30,229 bases of DNA from Bacteroidota bacterium. GTDB lineage: Bacteria; Bacteroidota; Bacteroidia; Bacteroidales; Dysgonomonadaceae. The notes under the pieces were generated by a model. That model saw only the letters and a list, made by a program, of their open reading frames with translations, searched no databases and was not told the origin of the DNA. Below are positions 23,954-30,229 of this stretch, piece after piece; positions within the stretch are counted from its first letter, which is position 1, and each line of letters begins with the position of its first letter. Made by a program: the position numbers and the translations under genes. The stretch covers positions 1-30,229 of the forward strand of contig JAEZZZ010000144.1 in assembly GCA_023418255.1 (NCBI GenBank), written 5' to 3'.

Positions 23954-26900
23954 ATGATTACTTTTTTTAAAACCCCTTCATCTTCAATTATTGCCGTAGA
24001 AACGGCATCGCCCGTTTCGCGTGAAAATATGCATCGCCTGAATTGGCTTTTCGGAAAAGCTCAAGTGCAGGACGAACAAACCATTGAGGCTCCATTTATA
24101 GGTCCGCGCCGCGAGATGATTACACCTTGGAGCACGTGCGCCGTGGAAATCACTCAAAATATGGGAATAAGCGGTATTACACGCATTGAAGAATATTTCC
24201 CGGCACAGCCTGACGGAGTGTTCGACCCGATGTTGCAGCGCAAATATGAACGCCTCGACCAACATATTTTCACCATCGACAAACAACCGGAAGAGATTAA
24301 GTATATCGACGATATTGCCGCGTACAACGAAACCGAAGGCCTTGCGTTGAGCGACGACGAGATTGAATACCTCAGCAGCGTCAGCAAAAAGATGAAGCGT
24401 AAGCTGACAGACAGCGAAGTATTCGGTTTTTCACAAGTCAATTCCGAACATTGTCGCCACAAAATTTTCAACGGAAAATTCATTATTGACGGTGAAGAAA
24501 AAGAAAGCACGCTGTTTCAGTTGATAAAAAAGACATCACGCGTCAATCCCAATACGCTTGTATCGGCATATAAAGACAACGTTGCGTTTATGGAAGGCCC
24601 CACAATTGAACAATTCGCGCCCGCGAGTGGCGACAAACCGGACTTTTTCCGTACGCAAGAGATAAAAAGCGTGCTTTCGTTGAAAGCCGAAACACATAAT
24701 TTTCCCACCACCGTGGAGCCGTTCAACGGCGCGTCAACAGGCACAGGCGGAGAAATACGCGACCGCCTTGCAGGCGGCAAAGCATCTATCCCTGTGGCGG
24801 GAACAGCGGTATATATGACCTCGTATCCGCGACTGGAAGAAAATCGCGCGTGGGAAAAGACGTTGCCCGCCCGCAAATGGCTCTATCAAACGCCCGAACA
24901 AATCCTTATCAAAGCGTCCAATGGCGCATCGGATTTCGGGAACAAGTTCGGTCAACCGCTTATCTGTGGTTCGTTGCTGACATTCGAGCACGCGGAAAAT
25001 TATAAAAAATTCGCCTACGACAAAGTAATTATGCTTGCCGGAGGCATTGGCTACGCCAACAAACGCGACGCACTGAAAGGCACGCCCAAAAGTGGCGAAA
25101 AAGTGGTCGTTCTCGGTGGCGACAACTATCGCATCGGAATGGGTGGCGGCGCCGTGTCGTCGGTCAACACCGGAGAATATTCATCCGGAATTGAGCTGAA
25201 CGCCGTGCAGCGTGCCAATCCCGAAATGCAAAAGCGCGTAGCAAATGTGATTCGCTCGCTTGCCGAGTCGAACGACAATCCCATTGTCTCGATTCACGAC
25301 CACGGCGCCGGCGGCCACCTGAACTGTCTTTCGGAATTGGTGGAAGAAACCGGAGGCAAAATCGATATGGACAAATTGCCTGTCGGCGACAGCACACTTT
25401 CTGCAAAAGAAATCATCGGCAACGAGAGCCAAGAACGAATGGGATTGCTCGTTGAGCAAAAAGACATTGAACATATTCAACGCATCGCCCAGCGTGAACG
25501 CGCGCCTATGTATGTGGTTGGTGAAACGACAGACGACATGAAATTTACGTTTGCCCAAGCGGATGGAAATTGTCCCATCGACATGGATTTGGAAGATTTC
25601 TTTGGAAAACCGCCCGTGACGATTATGACCGACCAAACAACGGAAGAAACATACACGCCCGTCGAATATGATACAAACCAAATAGAAACATATCTCAAAA
25701 ACGTGCTTTCGCTCGAAGCCGTAGCGTGCAAAGATTGGCTCACCAATAAAGTGGACCGTTCCGTTTCGGGAAAAGTGGCACGCCAACAATGTCAAGGCGA
25801 AATTCAGCTACCACTGAGCGATTGCGGCGCAATCGCCCTCGATTATCGAGGATTTTCAGGAATGGCAACGTCCATCGGTCACGCGCCGCAAGCGGCAATG
25901 ATTGACCCGGCTGCCGGCTCGGTGCTCTCTATTGCCGAAGCGCTGACAAACATCGTATTCGCACCGCTTACCAACGGACTGCAAAGTGTTTCGCTTAGCG
26001 CCAACTGGATGTGGCCGTGCCGCAACCAAGGCGAAGACGCGCGCCTATATAAAGCGGTAGAAGCGTGTTCCGATTTTGCATGCAATTTGGGAATCAACAT
26101 TCCTACGGGAAAAGATTCGCTTTCGATGACACAAAAGTATGGCGATGAAAAAGTGTTTTCGCCCGGCACGGTGATAATTTCCGCGGCAGCGGAAGTGAAA
26201 AATATCCGCAAAATCGCTTCGCCCGCATTGGCATATATCAAAGGAACTTATCTCTATTATATTGATTTTTCGTTTGATACCTTCAAACTGGGAGGTTCGG
26301 CATTGGCGCAAACACTCGGAAAAGTGGGAGATGAAGCCCCCACGGTTACCGATGCCGAATATTTCAAAAACGCGTTCGCCGCGGTGCAAGAGTTGGTTAA
26401 TCGAGGATTGATTATCGCGGGACACGATATTTCGGCGGGAGGAATGATAGCCAGCATGCTGGAGATGTGTTTCGCCAATCCCGAAGGCGGTTTGGAGGCG
26501 CGACTCGACAAAATACGTCATTCCGACCTCATCAAAATCTTATTTGCCGAAAATCCGGGAGTGCTTATCCAAGTGAAACATCACCATTTGGTGGAAAAAA
26601 TATTGAACGACTACGAAGTGGGATTTGCCATCGTGGCGCGCCCCATTCAAGAGCGCTCGTTGATTATCGAAAAAGATGGCATACGTCACAATTTCGATAT
26701 CGACAGTTTGCGTGACGAATGGTACAAGACATCCTATCTGCTCGACTGCAAACAAAGCGGTGAAGCATGCGCCAAAGCGCGTTTTGATAATTATAAAAAG
26801 CAACCGCTTCAATTTGATTTCAAATCATCGTTTACAGGAAAATTCAAAGATTTAGGATTGCAGCCCGACCGAAAAAAGAAATCGGGACTTACGGCTGCCA

Positions 26901-27646
26901 TCATTCGCGAAAAAGGCACCAACGGCGAACGTGAAATGGCGTATGCACTCTATCTGGCAGGATTTGACGTGAAAGATGTGCACATGACCGACCTCACTTC
27001 GGGACGCGAAACACTTGAAGATGTGCAATTCGCGGTATTCTGTGGCGGATTTTCCAATTCCGACGTAATGGGTTCTGCAAAAGGATGGTCCGGCGGATTT
27101 CTTTATAATGAGCTAGCCAATGCCGCGCTGAAAAAGTTTTACGCGCGCAAAGATACGCTCAGCCTCGGTATTTGCAACGGCTGCCAATTGATGATGGAGT
27201 TGGGGTTGATTTATCCCGAAATGGGAGCGGCTCATCCCAAAATGCAACATAACACCTCGCATAAGTTTGAATCATCATTCGTGAGCGTAGAAATTCCTCA
27301 AAACGAATCCATCATGTTCCAATCGCTTGCCGGCACAAAGCTCGGCATTTGGGTAGCGCACGGCGAAGGGCGTTTCGAGTTGGAAAAACCGGAATCGGAA
27401 TATACCATCGTCGCGAAATATGTGTACGATGAATATCCCGGCAATCCAAACGGTTCGGATTACGCGACTGCCGCGGTTTGCTCGAAAGATGGTCGCCATT
27501 TGGCAATGATGCCGCACTTGGAGCGAAGTGTTTTTCCTTGGCAAAATGCATATTATCCGTACACGTATCGCAAACACGATGTAACACCGTGGATGGAAGC
27601 TTTTGTGAATGCGCGTGAATGGTTAAAAACAAACGGCAATCACTAA
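23954..27646 (+). CDS. purL: Phosphoribosylformylglycinamidine synthase (single-chain)
   Basis: Purine synthesis enzyme converting FGAR, ATP and glutamine to FGAM. It is the large single-chain form of about 1230 residues: N-terminal domain (MITFFKTPSSSIIAVE), linker with SEHCRHKIF, two AIR-synthase-like ATP domains (AETHNFPTTVEPFNGASTG; DHGAGGHLNCLSEL; later GHDISAGGMIASMLEM), and a C-terminal class I glutamine amidotransferase with GICNGCQLMM, whose first Cys (codon at 27173) is the nucleophile, and the late LGIWVAHGEGRF. Start: homologues begin at MI-FF-TPS, so the ATG at 23954 is preferred over the in-frame ATG at 23930. The gene is richer in G+C and CGC/GCG codons than genes left of 23 kb. 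Confidence 0.95.
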   Translation: MITFFKTPSSSIIAVETASPVSRENMHRLNWLFGKAQVQDEQTIEAPFIGPRREMITPWSTCAVEITQNMGISGITRIEEYFPAQPDGVFDPMLQRKYERLDQHIFTIDKQPEEIKYIDDIAAYNETEGLALSDDEIEYLSSVSKKMKRKLTDSEVFGFSQVNSEHCRHKIFNGKFIIDGEEKESTLFQLIKKTSRVNPNTLVSAYKDNVAFMEGPTIEQFAPASGDKPDFFRTQEIKSVLSLKAETHNFPTTVEPFNGASTGTGGEIRDRLAGGKASIPVAGTAVYMTSYPRLEENRAWEKTLPARKWLYQTPEQILIKASNGASDFGNKFGQPLICGSLLTFEHAENYKKFAYDKVIMLAGGIGYANKRDALKGTPKSGEKVVVLGGDNYRIGMGGGAVSSVNTGEYSSGIELNAVQRANPEMQKRVANVIRSLAESNDNPIVSIHDHGAGGHLNCLSELVEETGGKIDMDKLPVGDSTLSAKEIIGNESQERMGLLVEQKDIEHIQRIAQRERAPMYVVGETTDDMKFTFAQADGNCPIDMDLEDFFGKPPVTIMTDQTTEETYTPVEYDTNQIETYLKNVLSLEAVACKDWLTNKVDRSVSGKVARQQCQGEIQLPLSDCGAIALDYRGFSGMATSIGHAPQAAMIDPAAGSVLSIAEALTNIVFAPLTNGLQSVSLSANWMWPCRNQGEDARLYKAVEACSDFACNLGINIPTGKDSLSMTQKYGDEKVFSPGTVIISAAAEVKNIRKIASPALAYIKGTYLYYIDFSFDTFKLGGSALAQTLGKVGDEAPTVTDAEYFKNAFAAVQELVNRGLIIAGHDISAGGMIASMLEMCFANPEGGLEARLDKIRHSDLIKILFAENPGVLIQVKHHHLVEKILNDYEVGFAIVARPIQERSLIIEKDGIRHNFDIDSLRDEWYKTSYLLDCKQSGEACAKARFDNYKKQPLQFDFKSSFTGKFKDLGLQPDRKKKSGLTAAIIREKGTNGEREMAYALYLAGFDVKDVHMTDLTSGRETLEDVQFAVFCGGFSNSDVMGSAKGWSGGFLYNELANAALKKFYARKDTLSLGICNGCQLMMELGLIYPEMGAAHPKMQHNTSHKFESSFVSVEIPQNESIMFQSLAGTKLGIWVAHGEGRFELEKPESEYTIVAKYVYDEYPGNPNGSDYATAAVCSKDGRHLAMMPHLERSVFPWQNAYYPYTYRKHDVTPWMEAFVNAREWLKTNGNH

Positions 27647-27676
27647 ATAATCCCATTCGGACAAAACCGGCTTGCT

Positions 27677-27868
27677 ATGAACAATAACTATCTTTACGAT
27701 ATCGGATTTATATTTGCCGCGGCTATCATTTTGATACTTTTGAACCAACTTGTCGGATACGAAACTTTCGGAAGATATCCCGTAGTAATTGCATTAGTGT
27801 CGTACTATTGTGGCAAATATGTGGAAAAGATATCCACACGTAAACAACAAGGTGAGAAGAAAGAGTAG
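27677..27868 (+). CDS. Small two-helix membrane protein
   Basis: The product has 63 residues: a short N-terminus, a hydrophobic helix (about 9-25, IGFIFAAAIILILLNQL), a short loop with GYETFGRYP, a second weaker helix (about 33-46, VVIALVSYYCGKYV), and a Lys/Glu-rich tail. No family recognised. It sits 30 nt after purL and 11 nt before the thioesterase on the same strand, so it is probably an operon member. Confidence 0.6.
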   Translation: MNNNYLYDIGFIFAAAIILILLNQLVGYETFGRYPVVIALVSYYCGKYVEKISTRKQQGEKKE

Positions 27869-27879
27869 ATTATAAAAGA

Positions 27880-28287
27880 ATGGAAAATAAGAATATTTTT
27901 GAACACCGACTGAAAGCGCGCGATTATGAATGCGATGTGCAAGGACACGTAAACAACGCCAACTATCAGCACTATTTTGAAGTGACACGTCACGAGTTTC
28001 TCGAAAGCGTTGGTTTAAACTTCGCGCGATTGCACAACGAAGGCATCGACGCCGTGGTGGCGCGTGTCGATATTCGTTATAAATCGCCGTTGTACGGAAT
28101 GGATGAGTTTCGATGCACGATAAAATCCATTCAACGCAAACGCGTTTCCTATATTTTTCATCAAGAAGTGATTCGTATTTCAGATGGAAAAATGTGCGCC
28201 CTCGGCAAAGTGGAAGTGGCATGCCTTATTCATGGAAAATTATCGCAACCCACTATTTTTGACGAAGCGTTTAAGAAGTATATTTAG
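27880..28287 (+). CDS. Hotdog-fold acyl-CoA thioesterase (4HBT type)
   Basis: Soluble 135-residue protein with the 4-hydroxybenzoyl-CoA thioesterase signature near the N-terminus: DVQGHVNNANYQHYFE, with Asp19, Gly22, His23, Asn25, Asn26. The central strand reads ARVDIRYKSPLYG and the last strands read ALGKVEVACLI. YbgC/FadM-like enzymes of this size hydrolyse acyl-CoA or acyl-ACP thioesters in the cytoplasm; the acyl group cannot be told from sequence. It starts 11 nt after the small membrane gene. The heptanucleotide repeat begins 3 nt after its stop. Confidence 0.88.
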   Translation: MENKNIFEHRLKARDYECDVQGHVNNANYQHYFEVTRHEFLESVGLNFARLHNEGIDAVVARVDIRYKSPLYGMDEFRCTIKSIQRKRVSYIFHQEVIRISDGKMCALGKVEVACLIHGKLSQPTIFDEAFKKYI

Positions 28288-28290
28288 AAG

Positions 28291-28332
28291 CTGAATACTG
28301 AATGCTGAACGCTGATAGCTGACGGCTGACAT
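28291..28332 (+). repeat. Six-copy heptanucleotide repeat CTGANNN
   Basis: Six consecutive 7-nt units each begin CTGA: CTGAATA, CTGAATG, CTGAACG, CTGATAG, CTGACGG, CTGACAT. The phase is perfect over 42 nt, while the last three bases vary. It fills most of the 66-nt gap between the thioesterase stop and the dprA start. Confidence 0.85.
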
Positions 28333-28353
28333 CATTAAAAATTACATAACTCT

Positions 28354-29463
28354 ATGCTCACCGACAAATCATTGTACCAAATTGCACTCACGCAAATAAA
28401 AGGAGTGGGAGTGGCGCATGCGCGCAATTTGATGCAAGTGTTAGGAGACGAAGAGGCAATATTTAAAGCCGACGCGCGTACGCTGAGCAGCGCTCCCGGC
28501 ATCACGCGCCGCCTTATCGACGAAATACGGCATGCCGATGTGCTGAAACGCGCGGAAAAAGAATTACAATTTGTCGAGAAAAACAATATACGACTGCTCT
28601 TTTTTACCGATACCGATTATCCACGGCGACTGACAAACTGTGTGGATGCTCCCATCGTGTTATACGCCAAAGGCGATATCGATTTTAATCGCGAAAAAGT
28701 AATCAGCATCGTAGGCACGCGCAACGCCACCGATTACGGACAAAAATTCTGCCAGCAATTTATTCACGATTTGTCGCAACAATTTACCGAAACGCTTATT
28801 GTCAGCGGGTTGGCATATGGAATCGATGTATGTGCTCATCGTGTCGCGTTGCAAAATATGTTGCCCACCGTTGGTGTGCTTGCGCACGGATTAGACCGCC
28901 TCTATCCTGCCGCGCACAGAAAAACAGCCATCGAGATGTTGGAAAATGGCGCGTTGCTCACCGAATTTCCGAGCGGCACCAATCCCGACCGACATAATTT
29001 CGTGAAACGAAACCGCATTGTTGCCGGCATGGCCGATGCAGTCGTGGTGGTAGAATCGCCTGAAAAAGGAGGTTCGCTTATCACGGCGGATATTGCCAAC
29101 TCCTATTATCGCGATGTGTTTGCCGTTCCCGGACGCGCAACGGACAAAAATTCCATCGGATGCAATCGCCTGATTGCCGACAACAAAGCGGCGTTGCTTC
29201 ACGATGCCAAAAATTTTGCCGAACAACTCGGTTGGAGCCACACGGCAAAACACATAAAACCGAAACAACGAGAACTTTTTGTCAATCTATCCGCGCAAGA
29301 GGAAAAAATAGTGAACGCCCTCAATAGCGCGGAAGGCACACAAGTAAACATTCTCGCCATCGAACTCGACACACCTGTATCCGAACTGTTTATGACGCTG
29401 TTGGAATTGGAAATGAAAAATATCGTGCAAGCACTTCCCGGCGGGATGTATAAATTGTTGTGA
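28354..29463 (+). CDS. dprA: DNA-processing protein DprA
   Basis: Single-stranded DNA-binding RecA loader of natural transformation, also widespread in non-competent bacteria. The product has 369 residues in three parts. N-terminal helix-hairpin-helix-like domain (about 1-70; QIALTQIKGVGVAHARNLM). Rossmann-like core (about 105-300) with ISIVGTRNATDYG, VSGLAYGIDVCAHRVAL, FPSGTNPDRHNFVKRNRIVA, ESPEKGGSLITADIA and FAVPGRATDKNSIGCNRLI. C-terminal winged helix (about 308-369; NALNSAEGTQVNILAIEL). No other competence gene is in the window. Same strand as purL and the thioesterase. Confidence 0.95.
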   Translation: MLTDKSLYQIALTQIKGVGVAHARNLMQVLGDEEAIFKADARTLSSAPGITRRLIDEIRHADVLKRAEKELQFVEKNNIRLLFFTDTDYPRRLTNCVDAPIVLYAKGDIDFNREKVISIVGTRNATDYGQKFCQQFIHDLSQQFTETLIVSGLAYGIDVCAHRVALQNMLPTVGVLAHGLDRLYPAAHRKTAIEMLENGALLTEFPSGTNPDRHNFVKRNRIVAGMADAVVVVESPEKGGSLITADIANSYYRDVFAVPGRATDKNSIGCNRLIADNKAALLHDAKNFAEQLGWSHTAKHIKPKQRELFVNLSAQEEKIVNALNSAEGTQVNILAIELDTPVSELFMTLLELEMKNIVQALPGGMYKLL

Positions 29464-29530
29464 GCATGCGAAAAAATAGAAATTTGTTCCTTTTAATCAC
29501 AAGAGCTGTTATTATCCCCATTTTTTATTT

Positions 29531-29538
29531 TAACTTTG
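29531..29538 (+). promoter_or_regulatory. Possible -7 element for the small membrane ORF
   Basis: TAACTTTG matches TANNTTTG 34 nt before the ATG at 29573. No -33 box is seen at the expected distance. Confidence 0.4.
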
Positions 29539-29572
29539 AGAATCAAATAACAATAAAATACTTAACAAAAAA

Positions 29573-29860
29573 ATGATACACTTTACATTGGGCGATAAAT
29601 ATAGAATCGTAAAAGAAGAAACGCCGCGAACGACAAAAACGAGTTCCTACATGTTGCCGCTCCTTTTAGTACAACTCCTTTTTTCTTTTTTAGGAAATAA
29701 ATTCACTCCACTATTTTATTTTTTGCAATTGCTCCCCATCGTTGCACTTTTCTATTTACTCCACAAAAAGATTTTGCAAAATAAAGTCGATATTTTAATC
29801 ATCCTTTATATTGTAGCGCTCCTCATGATATTCCTCAATAATATTTTCAGTTTGATTTAG
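29573..29860 (+). CDS. Small hydrophobic protein of unknown function
   Basis: The product has 95 residues: a polar N-terminus (1-25) and three hydrophobic segments (about 28-41, 45-62, 73-92) with a Lys-rich loop (HKKILQNK) between the second and third. No family recognised. Its stop codon TAG (29858-29860) lies inside codons of a DUF1573 remnant read in another frame (from 29842), so the two genes have been brought together, perhaps by a deletion. The C-terminal few residues may not be original. Confidence 0.5.
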   Translation: MIHFTLGDKYRIVKEETPRTTKTSSYMLPLLLVQLLFSFLGNKFTPLFYFLQLLPIVALFYLLHKKILQNKVDILIILYIVALLMIFLNNIFSLI

Positions 29861-30144
29861 GCACTATTCCAAAAGGAGACGCGAAAACAATTGCAGTATA
29901 TATTAGGAATGTGGGGAAATCACCCTTTGTGGTATTTAATACACGCGCGTCGTGTGGGTGTACCCACATTCGCTACGACAAATGAACGACATTGCCCGAT
30001 AGTACGGCAAAGGTAAGCATTACATACAATGCGGATGATAGAGGTTATTTCAATAAAACGGTTTCCATCTACGGGAATATAAACAATTCACCATTGATAA
30101 TAAAACTTAACCCACATTATTCACCAAAAAGTTGCATAATTTGA
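29842..30144 (+). pseudogene. DUF1573 domain remnant with in-frame stop
   Basis: One frame, open after TAA at 29839-29841, reads FQFDLGTIPKGDAKTIAVYI, then FVVFNTRASCGCTHIRYDK, a TGA stop (29983-29985), then DSTAKVSITYNADDRGYFNK and TVSIYGNINNSPLIIKL before TGA at 30142. This is a DUF1573 domain: FGTI-KGD, the ASCGCT motif, ITYNA-GR-G-FNKT and the NSP strand appear in order. There is no start codon or signal peptide, and a stop splits the domain. Intact members are exported immunoglobulin-like proteins of about 130-370 residues, common in Bacteroidota. Confidence 0.8.
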
Positions 30145-30208
30145 GGAAAATCCTTATTTTTAAGGCATTAAAAGAAAAACAATAGATTTTAACGCCCCCA
30201 AATTATGC
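30134..30208. repeat. Inverted repeat flanking a leader and spanning a start codon
   Basis: GCATAATTTG (30134-30143) and CAAATTATGC (30199-30208) are perfect 10-bp inverted repeats, 55 nt apart, with a smaller hairpin CCTTA/TAAGG (30152-30156, 30161-30165) between them. The right arm includes the ATG at 30205. It may be a regulatory leader or the end of an insertion sequence. Confidence 0.6.
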
Positions 30209-30229
30209 AGGACAAATATACAGCCTTTT
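30205..30229 (+). CDS. Possible start of an ORF leaving the window
   Basis: ATG at 30205 opens a frame reading MQDKYTAF up to the window edge. Eight residues do not allow identification. The leader with inverted repeats and the decayed gene before it would suit a transposase, but this is a guess. Confidence 0.3.

Noticed and set aside
28291..28332. CRISPR array
   Set aside because: The units are only 7 nt with 3 variable bases, there are no spacers of 25-40 nt, and no cas gene is present.
29983..29985. TGA in the DUF1573 frame as selenocysteine or a recoded codon
   Set aside because: The position is not a redox site in the family, no selenocysteine-insertion hairpin is evident, the gene also lacks a start codon, and other genes here use TGA as a normal stop (for example the acyltransferase).

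Overview
The window is a piece of a Bacteroidales-type (Bacteroidota) chromosome. Three things point there. Most promoters that can be read are the Bacteroidota TANNTTTG -7 type, often TATCTTTG. Shine-Dalgarno sites are mostly absent. The gene content and order are those of Bacteroides/Parabacteroides/Porphyromonas relatives: PASTA protein-rluD-ddl-acyltransferase, the fused DAHP synthase/chorismate mutase, DUF1599-BT_3928-tpiA-SPOR-folE, DUF2723 next to a polysaccharide deacetylase, single-chain purL, and a thioesterase beside dprA. I cannot name the species.

Layout. (1) 1-1110 is a small graveyard of mobile DNA: the 3' end of a tnpB-like gene and the right end of an IS200/IS605-type element, which sits inside a DUF4349 lipoprotein gene and truncates it, then a decayed IS30-type transposase fragment. 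(2) 1130-5491 (+) holds rpmH with its own promoter and terminator, then a probable operon of a two-PASTA membrane protein, rluD, ddl and a PlsC-like acyltransferase. (3) 5512-7666 (-) holds the fused aroA-type enzyme and a secreted protein with two TonB C-terminal domains. (4) typA (+) converges on SPOR-folE (-), which is preceded by DUF1599-BT_3928-tpiA (-). (5) ndk and an M23/LysM peptidase (-). (6) A large DUF2723 membrane glycosyltransferase (+), a truncated polysaccharide deacetylase and a LysE-type exporter (+), a convergent phosphodiesterase (-), and ppk1 (+). (7) A 0.75 kb stretch with no supportable gene, then purL, a two-helix mini-protein, a hotdog thioesterase and dprA (+), in DNA visibly richer in G+C than the left half. 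(8) The right edge has a small membrane ORF abutting a broken DUF1573 domain, then an inverted repeat around the start of an ORF that leaves the window.

Most of the window is core housekeeping: translation (L34, RluD, TypA), envelope building (Ddl, acyltransferase, M23, GT117-like), aromatic amino acid, folate and purine synthesis, NDP kinase, polyphosphate and competence-type DNA handling. I found no CRISPR array, prophage, tRNA or rRNA, and no complete new system. The most interesting items are the TnpB/omega-RNA end whose guide would be read from the interrupted lipoprotein gene, promoters packed against or into terminator hairpins, a six-copy heptanucleotide repeat before dprA, the composition change near 23.2 kb, and several genes caught while decaying.
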